Assembly (NCBI GenBank): GCA_910577275.1
Contig: CAJTMW010000008.1
Span: 124,658-188,657, forward strand
From: an uncultured Lachnospiraceae bacterium
GTDB lineage: Bacteria; Bacillota; Clostridia; Lachnospirales; Lachnospiraceae
Direction: 5' to 3'
DNA: 64,000 nucleotides
Shown here: piece by piece, positions 1 to 7,608 of the stretch
How positions within the stretch are numbered: the first letter of the stretch is position 1
How the letters are laid out: each line of letters begins with the position of its first letter
The notes under the pieces: model-generated
Seen by the model: the letters and a program-made list of their open reading frames with translations, nothing else
The model's database searches: none
Told to the model about the DNA's origin: nothing
Made by a program: the position numbers and the translations under genes

Positions 1-24
1 AAGAAAATATTTTATGGTTGTCGA

Positions 25-53
25 TTGAGATATTTTGCACAAAAGGATATAAT
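25..53 (+). promoter_or_regulatory. Sigma-A type promoter of the flagellin gene
   Basis: TTGAGA, a 17-base spacer and a perfect TATAAT. The predicted start of transcription near base 60 leaves a leader of about 65 bases before the flagellin ATG. It does not look like a sigma-28 flagellar promoter, so this gene may not follow the usual late-flagellar control. Confidence 0.6.
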
Positions 54-124
54 GAAAATGAAACAGCACAGTAAATGCGTAAGAGTGCATTTGCGGGATT
101 TATAATAAGAAAGGAGGTGCAGTT

Positions 125-889
125 ATGAGCAGTATGACGGTAAGTAATAACGGGCTTTACAATTCCTATTCCCACATTGCCAGCGGAAAGAGAATCAATA
201 CGGCAGCGGACGACGCGGCCGGTCTCGCCATAGGCAAAAAGATGGAAAGGGAGGAAACAGGTCTTCGGGTAGGAGCGGACAATGCGAAAGACGGCATTGG
301 CGCGTTGAACGTGGCGGACGGCGCTATGGACGGCATGATGGACTATCTGCAGAGAATCCGCGAGCTTGCACTTAAATCCATGAACGGATTGAATTCAGAC
401 ACGGAAAAGCAGATGTACCAGAATGAGATAAATCAGTTAAAGGAAGGCATTCAGTCCCTGGCAAAGGACACTACCTTCAATGAGCAAAAACTCCTTGACG
501 GAAGCATGGCGGATATGCATCTGGCTACCAATCCCGACGGCGGCGGTATGAAAATCCAGATGGAGAATTCCACTCTGGAGGCGCTCGGCATTGCGGACTT
601 CGATGTGACGAAGAGTGATTTCAATCTGAAGGACATCGATAAGGCAATGGATATGATTTCCTCCAGAAGGGGCAACATCGGAGCGCAGACCAATCGTCTG
701 GAGCATACTTATAACTATAATACTGCCGCTTCGCTGGAACAGCTTAATTCCAGAAGCCGTCTCGAGGATTTGGATATGCCCAAGGCCATATCCGAAAAGA
801 AGAGACAGGAGCTTATGCGGGACTACGGCGCTTTAATGCTGCGGAAACGGATGGAGCAGGATTCTCTGGTAACAAGGTTATTCCAGTAG
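125..889 (+). CDS. Short flagellin-like protein
   Basis: A 254-residue protein of the flagellin family, which polymerises into the flagellar filament. The conserved N-terminal D1 signature (SGKRINTAADDAAGLAI) starts near residue 20, and the C-terminal helix (SRLEDLDM to VTRLFQ) is complete. Only a small central part separates them, so the variable D2/D3 region is minimal. In typical flagellins the SG.RIN motif lies near residue 33-40, so about 15-20 residues of the N-terminal D0 helix appear to be missing. The start is fixed by AAGGAGGTG seven bases upstream. No other flagellar gene is in the window. It could be a minor filament protein or a flagellin-like surface protein. The family is clear; the function in motility is inferred. 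Confidence 0.85.
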   Translation: MSSMTVSNNGLYNSYSHIASGKRINTAADDAAGLAIGKKMEREETGLRVGADNAKDGIGALNVADGAMDGMMDYLQRIRELALKSMNGLNSDTEKQMYQNEINQLKEGIQSLAKDTTFNEQKLLDGSMADMHLATNPDGGGMKIQMENSTLEALGIADFDVTKSDFNLKDIDKAMDMISSRRGNIGAQTNRLEHTYNYNTAASLEQLNSRSRLEDLDMPKAISEKKRQELMRDYGALMLRKRMEQDSLVTRLFQ

Positions 890-906
890 AAAAAGAAACA
901 AAAGCG

Positions 907-928
907 CGGCACGGTTTTCCGTGCCGTT
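907..928 (+). terminator. Hairpin terminator after flagellin gene
   Basis: An 8-bp GC-rich stem (CGGCACGG / CCGTGCCG) with a TTTT loop 17 bases after the stop codon. The T-run after it is weak (TTGCCTT), so termination strength is uncertain. Confidence 0.55.
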
Positions 929-1085
929 GCCTTCCATATAAAGAAGTAAAAATTTTCATGTAGATTTCTATATAATCATTTCAGAATGAATCGGTAAATA
1001 TCTGGGTAAAAAAGTTCAAAGCAAAAATCCCGTTTTGTAATAATTGATTTTACAGATAATTTCACATATAATAAAAAGGAGACAG

Positions 1086-2162
1086 ATGATAAAGACAAAT
1101 TTAGCGCAGACAGTCGATGCAATAAACGACTCCGGTCTGACATATGATACAAATGTAAAGTATTTGCTTGCGGACAGGCAGATATTGTCACGGATTTTAA
1201 AATATACAATTGAAGAGTTCCGGGATATGGATGTTCAGGATATTATGGACAGTATCAGCGATGATATTGAGATAGGAACGAAGCCGGTTGACGCCGGACT
1301 TGCCAATCTTGGACGCGTGAAGGGAACCGCAACGGAGGATAATGTTCCGGGGGAAGGGATTATCTATTATGATATTCGCTTTACCGCGTATCATAAGGAG
1401 AAGGAGATTAAAATTCTCATTAATATTGAGGCGCAGAAGTCGTCGGATTCCGGTAAGCTGGGGTACCATCTGGAAAACAGGATTGTATTTTATCTCGCAA
1501 GAATGATTTCGGCGCAGAAACAGACAGAATTTTTTCACAGTGATTTTGATAATTTGAAAAAAGTCCGCAGCATCTGGCTCTGTATGGATAACGATGCAGC
1601 GGAAGATTCCATTGAGGAAATCAGCTTTGACAGAAAAACGGTTTTTGGAAATAAGAAAAATCCGTATCATGCAGATTTGATGAAAGGTATCATTGTCAAT
1701 ATCAGGGACGGAGAAAATATTTCCGCCGGAGAAGCGATAACGAAATCTCAAAATGTCCTGATAGCAATGCTGGAAGAATTGCTCTCCAAAAAGGATGCGG
1801 AGGAGAAAAAGCGGATACTGGCGGACGAATATGGTATGATAATGACCGCTGAATTGGAAAGGAGGATTCAGATTATGTGTAACTGGTCAGAAGCGATTGC
1901 AGACAGAGCGTTGGAGCGGGGAATGAAGCGCGGGATTGAACGAGGATTTGAACAGGGGATTGAGCGAGGGATAAAGCAGGGGATTGAGCGGGGGATAAAG
2001 CAAGGGATTAATCAGGGGATTAGTCAGGGAATCGCAAAAGAGAGAATCGCCGCTATCGGGCGGATGCTCAGAGCCGGTGCTGCCAGGGAGCAGATTCTCG
2101 CTTACGGGTATACGGAAGATGAATATGCGGAGGCAGAAGGCTCTGTGTATGCGAATTCATAA
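1086..2162 (+). CDS. Rpn-family recombination-promoting nuclease (PD-(D/E)XK transposase-like)
   Basis: A 358-residue protein of the Rpn / PD-(D/E)XK nuclease-transposase family. Members of this family are DNA endonucleases that promote RecA-independent recombination. The core motif is visible: Asp96 in YYDIRF, then Glu115 and Gln117 in INIEAQ. The tail (about residues 277-317) is a low-complexity run of GI-x-x-G units rich in Arg, Gln and Glu, typical of this family and likely a charged helix. The start at 1086 has AAAAGGAG just upstream; an in-frame ATG at 1044 has no ribosome site. It stands alone. Such genes are often multicopy and variable in Lachnospiraceae; whether this one is active cannot be told from sequence. 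Confidence 0.85.
   Translation: MIKTNLAQTVDAINDSGLTYDTNVKYLLADRQILSRILKYTIEEFRDMDVQDIMDSISDDIEIGTKPVDAGLANLGRVKGTATEDNVPGEGIIYYDIRFTAYHKEKEIKILINIEAQKSSDSGKLGYHLENRIVFYLARMISAQKQTEFFHSDFDNLKKVRSIWLCMDNDAAEDSIEEISFDRKTVFGNKKNPYHADLMKGIIVNIRDGENISAGEAITKSQNVLIAMLEELLSKKDAEEKKRILADEYGMIMTAELERRIQIMCNWSEAIADRALERGMKRGIERGFEQGIERGIKQGIERGIKQGINQGISQGIAKERIAAIGRMLRAGAAREQILAYGYTEDEYAEAEGSVYANS
1918..2034 (+). repeat. 12-bp degenerate tandem repeat inside the Rpn gene
   Basis: About ten imperfect copies of a 12-base unit (GGGATTGAGCGA / GGGATAAAGCAG) in phase with the codons, encoding the R-G-I-E/K-x-G tail. Copy-number slippage here would lengthen or shorten the tail without shifting the frame. 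Confidence 0.8.
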
Positions 2163-2200
2163 GAGTGAGTGAAAATAAGACAACTGTTTAGTCCTGTAGA

Positions 2201-2278
2201 ATTTTATTCCCGCGAGCAATAAGTCGAGCGGATGCGAAGCAATACAAACTTCGTTTGATACATTTGACTTGTATTTGG
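2201..2278. repeat. Dispersed intergenic repeat, copy A (degenerate)
   Basis: Begins TTTATTCCCGCGAGCAA and ends with a TTTGG segment. The same layout recurs near 17041, 55859 and 58724. This copy is the most diverged, with an AT-rich insertion in the second half. It sits between converging genes, outside any coding frame. Confidence 0.45.
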
Positions 2279-2289
2279 ATGGTGTGTTA

Positions 2290-2337
2290 ATAAAAGAGCT
2301 GTTGCAAAATAGATGAATAATCTATGAAGCAACAGCC
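2290..2337 (-). terminator. Terminator of the pyrG-DUF3990 cassette
   Basis: Read on the minus strand, GGCTGTTGC and GCAACAGC form a stem with an inner TAGAT/ATCTA stem, followed by TCTTTTA. It lies 18 bases past the stop of the DUF3791 gene and is the first good terminator-like structure after pyrG on this strand. Confidence 0.55.
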
Positions 2338-2354
2338 ACTGATTTCATAATTTA

Positions 2355-2567
2355 CTATACTATCGAATCCCCTCTGGTTTCAATATACATATCAATATCA
2401 TCCACAATATATTGCCTTCCGGTTGTATGCAGAGATTCATAATATTTGCGGATGTAATCAATTACCCGGTATCGGTTAAACAGGGCAATGACGCTTTTGC
2501 CGGTCAGTTCATTTGCAGCTTTATATTCCTCAATGCAATAGATAATAAACCTTGTCTTTTCATCCAT
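2355..2567 (-). CDS. DUF3791 family small protein
   Basis: A 70-residue protein matching the DUF3791 pattern: an N-terminal helix (KTRFIIYCIEEYKAA), the GKSVIALFNRY segment and IDYIRKYYESLHTTG, ending with DIDMYIE. DUF3791 genes commonly sit next to DUF3990 genes, as here. It starts five bases after the stop of the 79-residue gene, so the three are probably cotranscribed. Its biochemical role is not known to me. As the small partner of a possible ADP-ribosyltransferase it may be an antitoxin or adaptor; that is inference from position only. Confidence 0.7.
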   Translation of the reverse strand: MDEKTRFIIYCIEEYKAANELTGKSVIALFNRYRVIDYIRKYYESLHTTGRQYIVDDIDMYIETRGDSIV

Positions 2568-2572
2568 AGGAT

Positions 2573-2812
2573 TTAAGCCTCTTCAGGATAAGTGATTTTA
2601 CCGGTTTCATTTTCCTCCATCCACAAGTCGTACAGAGTAGGGACACTCAGGTGCCATAGCTTTGTTTCTTCCCGCTCTAACTGGCGATATAATTCAGAAT
2701 TATAAAGCAGAATCAGAGCTTCCTTTTCAGAGAAATTTTGACCGTCGATTATCATTTTAATCAGACGGGGGATAATCAGCTCCAACATCGCTTTTATGCC
2801 TGTATTGCTCAT
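2573..2812 (-). CDS. Small helical protein between DUF3990 and DUF3791
   Basis: A 79-residue acidic protein that I do not recognise as a named family. It is predicted mostly helical (MLELIIPRLIKMIIDG, then FSEKEALILLYNSELY) with the segment LWHLSVPTLYDLW near the end. Its ATG overlaps the end of the DUF3990 gene by four bases, which suggests translational coupling, and DUF3791 follows after five bases. Position suggests it is part of a three-component cassette, perhaps an antitoxin or substrate-recognition piece; the sequence gives no direct proof. Confidence 0.65.
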   Translation of the reverse strand: MSNTGIKAMLELIIPRLIKMIIDGQNFSEKEALILLYNSELYRQLEREETKLWHLSVPTLYDLWMEENETGKITYPEEA

Positions 2813-3309
2813 TTGAAATCCCCCTTTTCATTCAGCTCTCCAATATATTTTAACTGCTGTAAGGCGGCTTCTGTAGAAAAAGTCATCTGATTATATAGCT
2901 TTTTTATTTTTAATCTGGCGATAGTTTCTTCGCGGGTCAATATTCCATCTTCATAAGCGATAAAAGTACGGTAGATAGTGTCGTTTGCGACCGGTCCCAA
3001 AATGATATCGTAACTTTGTCCATGGTAGTTTCCATTTCGATTTGCGCATACAAAATCCAGCCATGCACCATCTGGCTCAGGAAAAATAAGTACTTGAAAA
3101 TTTAACTGCAAATCATTAATTTCCGGGACTTCATACATACTGATATGCGGAGAACCGCATTCTCGTCTGTCAGCTACTTTATTGGCAAAGTTTATAGCCT
3201 GGCTGAGATTTGTTGTAGTATAAAATCCATAACCAAAATCCAGTGTCCGATTTTGACAGACCAGCCTTGGGTGTTCAACGATTACGTTGCTGCCATGATA
3301 TACAACCAT
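2809..3309 (-). CDS. DUF3990 protein, ADP-ribosyltransferase-like
   Basis: A 166-residue DUF3990 family protein. The N-terminal VVYHGS (His5), the GFYTTTN motif (Tyr30) and the late NQMTFSTEAAL motif (Gln141) look like the three conserved points of an H-Y-[EQ] ADP-ribosyltransferase fold; this fold assignment is inferred. If right, it would transfer ADP-ribose from NAD to an unknown target. It begins 15 bases after pyrG with AAAAAGGA as ribosome site and no terminator between, so pyrG readthrough likely feeds it. Together with the next two genes it could be a toxin-antitoxin or defence cassette. Confidence 0.75.
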   Translation of the reverse strand: MVVYHGSNVIVEHPRLVCQNRTLDFGYGFYTTTNLSQAINFANKVADRRECGSPHISMYEVPEINDLQLNFQVLIFPEPDGAWLDFVCANRNGNYHGQSYDIILGPVANDTIYRTFIAYEDGILTREETIARLKIKKLYNQMTFSTEAALQQLKYIGELNEKGDFK

Positions 3310-3324
3310 ACTAAATCCTTTTTC

Positions 3325-4929
3325 TTATCTCTCACATTTCGTAACCGCCTCAATAAATCCCTTAAACAGAGGGTGAGGTCTGTTCGGTCTTGACTTCAAT
3401 TCAGGATGCCCCTGAGTGGCGAGGAAAAACGGATGGTCGGTGAGCTCGCACATTTCAATGATACGTCCATCGGGCGAATGGCCGGAAAGCTTCATGCCGT
3501 GTTCGGTAAGAACCGTCCGAAAGTCGTTGTTGACTTCATAGCGGTGTCTGTGACGCTCATGAATCACTTCTTCCCCGTATAATTTGTAAGCAAGGGAGGT
3601 CTTGTCCAGCTCACAGGGATAAGAGCCGAGCCGTAAGGTGCCTCCGATATCCTCCACACCGTTCTGGTCCGGCATAAGCGCAATCACCGGATGAGAAGTG
3701 GAAGGGTCAAGCTCGATGCTGTTTGCATCATTATAGCCCACCACATTGCGGGCGAATTCCACAATGGCAAGCTGCATGCCAAGACAGAGCCCCAGGAAAG
3801 GAAGCCTGTGGGTTCTTGCGTAGCGAATCGCACAAATCTTGCCTTCGATGCCGCGGGGGCCGAAGCCGCCGGGAACAAGAATTCCGCTGACGTCCTTAAA
3901 GAGCCCGTCCGCAGTTTCCTCCGTCACCAGCTCGGAATCAATCCATTTGATATTTACGGTGACGCGGTTGGAAATGCCGCCGTGCTTTAAAGCCTCCACA
4001 ACACTGATATAAGCGTCGTGAAGCTGTACGTACTTTCCTACCAGCGCAACGGTCACTTCCCCGACGGGCGTACGCAGGGATTCCACCATTGCTTTCCAGT
4101 CCGTAAGGTCCGGTTCGGGGCAGGCCAGATTCAGGCATTCGCAGGCAACCTGCGCCAAATGCTCGTTTTCCATGGCAAGAGGAGCTTCGTATAAATATTC
4201 CACATCCAGATTCTGCAGTACGTGGTTGTTGGGCACGTTGCAGAAAAGGGCAATTTTATCCTTGATACTCTGGCTTAAAGGATATTCGCTCCGACACACG
4301 ATAATGTCGGGACGGATACCCATTCCCTGCAGTTCCTTGACGCTGGCCTGGGTAGGCTTGGTCTTCATCTCCTGAGACGCTTTCAGGTAGGGAATCAGGG
4401 TCACGTGAATCAAAATTGCATTTTCATGCCCGATTTCATGCTGAAACTGGCGAATAGATTCAAGGAAAGGCTGGCTTTCTATGTCGCCGACAGTGCCGCC
4501 CACTTCGATAATGGCGATTCGAGTTTCTTCATCTGTGAAATTGCGGTAGAAACGGCTCTTGATTTCGTTGGTGATATGAGGGATTACCTGAACGGTTCCC
4601 CCGCCATAGTCGCCCCGGCGTTCCTTTTGGAGAACGCTCCAGTAAATCTTGCCCGTAGTCACATTGGAATTCTTGTCCAGATTTTCGTCGATAAATCGCT
4701 CATAGTGTCCAAGGTCCAAATCTGTCTCGGTGCCATCCTCGGTCACGAAAACCTCTCCGTGCTGGATGGGGTTCATGGTTCCGGGGTCCATATTGATATA
4801 AGGGTCGAATTTCTGCATCGTCACCTTATATCCTCTTGCTTTAAGCAATCTACCTAAAGAAGCGGCTGTAATTCCCTTTCCCAAACCTGAAACAACGCCG
4901 CCTGTTACAAATACGTATTTTACTGCCAT
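3325..4929 (-). CDS. pyrG: CTP synthase
   Basis: A 534-residue CTP synthase, which makes CTP from UTP, ATP and glutamine in the cytoplasm. The N-terminal amidoligase domain begins KYVFVTGGVVSGLGKG and contains the Mg/ATP site. The C-terminal class I glutaminase domain has the FGPRG loop, the GLCLGMQ nucleophile Cys, and the HPE His/Glu pair near the end. The start at 4929 follows GGAGG by seven bases; an upstream in-frame ATG at 4953 has no ribosome site. The DUF3990 cassette follows on the same strand after 15 bases, an unusual downstream neighbour. Confidence 0.97.
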   Translation of the reverse strand: MAVKYVFVTGGVVSGLGKGITAASLGRLLKARGYKVTMQKFDPYINMDPGTMNPIQHGEVFVTEDGTETDLDLGHYERFIDENLDKNSNVTTGKIYWSVLQKERRGDYGGGTVQVIPHITNEIKSRFYRNFTDEETRIAIIEVGGTVGDIESQPFLESIRQFQHEIGHENAILIHVTLIPYLKASQEMKTKPTQASVKELQGMGIRPDIIVCRSEYPLSQSIKDKIALFCNVPNNHVLQNLDVEYLYEAPLAMENEHLAQVACECLNLACPEPDLTDWKAMVESLRTPVGEVTVALVGKYVQLHDAYISVVEALKHGGISNRVTVNIKWIDSELVTEETADGLFKDVSGILVPGGFGPRGIEGKICAIRYARTHRLPFLGLCLGMQLAIVEFARNVVGYNDANSIELDPSTSHPVIALMPDQNGVEDIGGTLRLGSYPCELDKTSLAYKLYGEEVIHERHRHRYEVNNDFRTVLTEHGMKLSGHSPDGRIIEMCELTDHPFFLATQGHPELKSRPNRPHPLFKGFIEAVTKCER

Positions 4930-5066
4930 AGCATTTCCTCCAAAATGAAACAAATCATTTCTTATTATACAATGGAAGTAAAAGAAAAATCTACTGTAAA
5001 AACAGAAATAAAAATAAAAATTTAAGAAAAGTTTTAGACAATCACAGATAATTCATAATCTTCTTA

Positions 5067-5095
5067 TTGATTTATATTTTTTCAATCACTATAAT
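5067..5095 (+). promoter_or_regulatory. Promoter of ftsH
   Basis: TTGATT, 17-base spacer, TATAAT. The expected transcript starts near 5102, which rules out translation from the ATG at 5105 and supports the ATG at 5147. Confidence 0.65.
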
Positions 5096-5146
5096 GGAAG
5101 AGATATGGAAGAAAGAAAAATAAAAGAAAACAGACGGGGAAATACG

Positions 5147-7522
5147 ATGAGTGAAAATAACCTGAATCAATATGACGGCGGCCGGGGTGGAAACAACGGG
5201 GCGCCGGGGAACGGAAACGGCGGAGCCGGGGGACCAGGCGGCCCGAACAAGGACTCGAGAAGGCAGAACATCATTATGTTCGTCATTGCGGCGCTTTTGT
5301 CGCTCCTTATGGTGAGCGCCTTTGTAAAGCTGATTACCGGAGACTCCGAGGAGGAAATTTCTTATAACGAATTTATCCAGATGCTGGATGAGAAAAAGAT
5401 TGAATCTGTAGTGATAGGGGGCGACAGGATTTATATTGAACCCAAATCGGAAAAAAATTCCCAGTCGCCGATTCTGTATATGTATGGAATGAATTCCATG
5501 GTGAGCTATTATACCGGCAAAATCGAGGACGATGACACGCTGACGGCACGGCTTCTTGAGGCGGATGTGGAAGTAAAGGGGCAGGTGGCTGACGGCACGG
5601 GCACACTGATTAGCTTTCTGCTGTCCTATGTTTTCCCTTTTGTACTTATGTGGGGGCTGCTCAGCCTTCTTTTCCGTAAAATGTCCAAGGGCGGCGGCCC
5701 TATGGGCGTGGGACGGAGCACAGCCAAGGTTTATGTCCAGCGGGAAACGGGGATTACCTTCAAGGACGTGGCGGGCGAGGACGAAGCCAAGGAATCCTTA
5801 CAGGAGGTGGTGGATTTTCTGCACAATCCCGGAAAATATGTGCAGATTGGCGCCAAGCTCCCCAAGGGTGCGCTTCTGGTAGGCCCTCCCGGAACAGGAA
5901 AGACGCTGCTGGCAAAGGCGGTGGCAGGCGAGGCGAAGGTGCCCTTTTTCTCTCTTTCCGGCTCGGACTTCATTGAACTGTATGTGGGCGTGGGCGCTTC
6001 CAGAGTGAGGGATTTGTTTAAGGAAGCCACCAAGAACGCTCCCTGTATCATATTTATCGATGAGATTGACGCCATTGGCCGCAGCCGCGACAGCAAATAC
6101 GGCGGCGGTAACGAGGAGCGGGAGCAGACCCTGAATCAGCTTCTCTCGGAGATGGACGGTTTTGACACCTCCAAGGGGATTCTGGTCCTGGGCGCTACCA
6201 ACAGGCCGGAGATACTGGATAAGGCGCTTCTTCGTCCGGGGCGGTTTGACAGAAGAATTATTGTGGATAAGCCGGATTTAAAGGGAAGGGTGGAAATTTT
6301 AAAGGTGCACGCCAAGGATGTCCATTTGGATGAAAGCGTGGATTTGGACGCCATTGCCCTTGCCACCAGCGGCGCGGTGGGCGCGGATTTGGCGAATATG
6401 ATAAACGAGGCGGCCATCAACGCGGTACAGCACGGCAGGGAGTATGTGACTCAGAAGGATTTGTTCGACGCGGTAGAGCAGGTGCTGGTGGGAAAAGAAA
6501 AGAAAGACCGAATCATGAGCAAGGAGGAACGCAAGATTGTATCCTATCATGAGGTGGGTCATGCGCTAATCAGCGCTTTGCAGAAAAATTCGGAGCCGGT
6601 GCAGAAAATCACCATTGTTCCCCGGACCATGGGAGCGCTGGGGTATGTGATGCATGTGCCCGAGGAGGAAAAGTACCTTCAGACGGAAGCCGAGCTTCAC
6701 GACAGGCTGGTGAGCCTCCTTGGCGGCCGGGCGGCGGAGGAGCTTGTATTTGGAAATGTTACTACCGGGGCGGCCAATGATATTGAGCAGGCCACGAATA
6801 TTGTGACGAACATGATTACCCGCTTTGGTATGAGCAGGCGTTTCGGGCTGATGGGGCTGGCCACGGTGGAAAGCGAATATTTAGGCGGCGGCGCAAGGCT
6901 GACCTGCAGCGACAGGACGGCTGCCGATGTGGATACGGAAGTGATGGAAACCTTAAAGTGCTGTTATGACGAGGCCAAGGAGCTTCTCTCCGGCAACAGG
7001 GAGCTGATGGATAAGCTGGCGGCTCATCTGATAGAAAAGGAAACCATCAGCGGCAAGGAATTTATGAAGATTTACCGGAAGGAAAAAGGGCTTCCCGAGC
7101 CTGTGGAGGGCGAGGAAGAAGGGGACAAGGACAAGGCGCAAAAGAAAGAGGAAACCGGCGCCAAAAGTATGGAAAAGCCGTCTGACGCTCCGGCAATAAG
7201 CGGGAACGCGCAGGATACGGATTCTGAGAACAAAGCGGCGCAGGCAAATCCCTTTGCCGGTTTTGGGGAAAGCAGAGAAAGCGGAGCTGCGGCATCAGGA
7301 GACGTATCGGGCAAAGGCGGAGCTGCGGAGTCAGGAGACGTATTGGGCAAAGGCGGAGCTGCGGAGTCAGGAGATGTATCGGGAAAAGGCGGAGCTGCGG
7401 CATCAGGAGATGTATCGGGTGAAAGCGGAGCTTCTGCGTCAGGCGATGCATCAGGCAACAGCGCGCAGAGTGAAAACAAAGTAACCGGGCGTTTTTCCAA
7501 CGCACCGTCCGACTGGTTTTAG
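5147..7522 (+). CDS. ftsH: ATP-dependent zinc metalloprotease FtsH
   Basis: A 791-residue membrane-anchored AAA+ protease that degrades misassembled and regulatory membrane proteins. In order: a Gly/Asn-rich N-terminus, a membrane segment near residues 40-62, an extracytoplasmic part, a second membrane segment near 150-175, Walker A GPPGTGKT (from residue 246), Walker B IIFIDEIDAIG, the second region of homology with RPGRFDR, then the zinc site HEVGH (468-472; the usual form is HEAGH). After the protease domain comes a long acidic tail with five 12-residue Gly/Ala/Ser repeats, not normal for FtsH. The start is set by the promoter position and GGGGA before 5147. Confidence 0.96.
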   Translation: MSENNLNQYDGGRGGNNGAPGNGNGGAGGPGGPNKDSRRQNIIMFVIAALLSLLMVSAFVKLITGDSEEEISYNEFIQMLDEKKIESVVIGGDRIYIEPKSEKNSQSPILYMYGMNSMVSYYTGKIEDDDTLTARLLEADVEVKGQVADGTGTLISFLLSYVFPFVLMWGLLSLLFRKMSKGGGPMGVGRSTAKVYVQRETGITFKDVAGEDEAKESLQEVVDFLHNPGKYVQIGAKLPKGALLVGPPGTGKTLLAKAVAGEAKVPFFSLSGSDFIELYVGVGASRVRDLFKEATKNAPCIIFIDEIDAIGRSRDSKYGGGNEEREQTLNQLLSEMDGFDTSKGILVLGATNRPEILDKALLRPGRFDRRIIVDKPDLKGRVEILKVHAKDVHLDESVDLDAIALATSGAVGADLANMINEAAINAVQHGREYVTQKDLFDAVEQVLVGKEKKDRIMSKEERKIVSYHEVGHALISALQKNSEPVQKITIVPRTMGALGYVMHVPEEEKYLQTEAELHDRLVSLLGGRAAEELVFGNVTTGAANDIEQATNIVTNMITRFGMSRRFGLMGLATVESEYLGGGARLTCSDRTAADVDTEVMETLKCCYDEAKELLSGNRELMDKLAAHLIEKETISGKEFMKIYRKEKGLPEPVEGEEEGDKDKAQKKEETGAKSMEKPSDAPAISGNAQDTDSENKAAQANPFAGFGESRESGAAASGDVSGKGGAAESGDVLGKGGAAESGDVSGKGGAAASGDVSGESGASASGDASGNSAQSENKVTGRFSNAPSDWF
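7283..7462 (+). repeat. 36-bp minisatellite, five copies, in the ftsH tail
   Basis: Five head-to-tail 36-base units at 7283, 7319, 7355, 7391 and 7427, each encoding a 12-residue unit of the type G-A-[AS]-x-S-G-D-[VA]-[SL]-G-x-[GS]. Units 1-4 are nearly identical and unit 5 is more diverged. Because the unit is a multiple of three, copy changes keep the frame. Confidence 0.93.
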
Positions 7523-7542
7523 GAATTGATAAGCATACAGAA

Positions 7543-7592
7543 AAGGACATCATTACAGGGCAAAAGTCCATAAATAATGATGTCCTTATTTC
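7543..7592 (+). terminator. Terminator after ftsH
   Basis: A perfect 13-bp stem, AAGGACATCATTA paired with TAATGATGTCCTT, with a 19-base loop and a short ATTT tail, 20 bases past the ftsH stop and just before uvrC. Confidence 0.7.
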
Positions 7593-7608
7593 GCTGTGGA
7601 GGTTTGGT

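Noticed and set aside
1044..1072. Promoter-like TTGATT-17-TATAAT just before the Rpn gene
   Set aside because: Its transcript would start at about 1079, inside or after the ribosome site AAAAGGAG, so it cannot serve the ATG at 1086 well.
5105..5146. Upstream ATG for ftsH adding 14 residues
   Set aside because: The -10 box ends at 5095, so transcription would begin only a few bases before it. The ATG at 5147 fits better.
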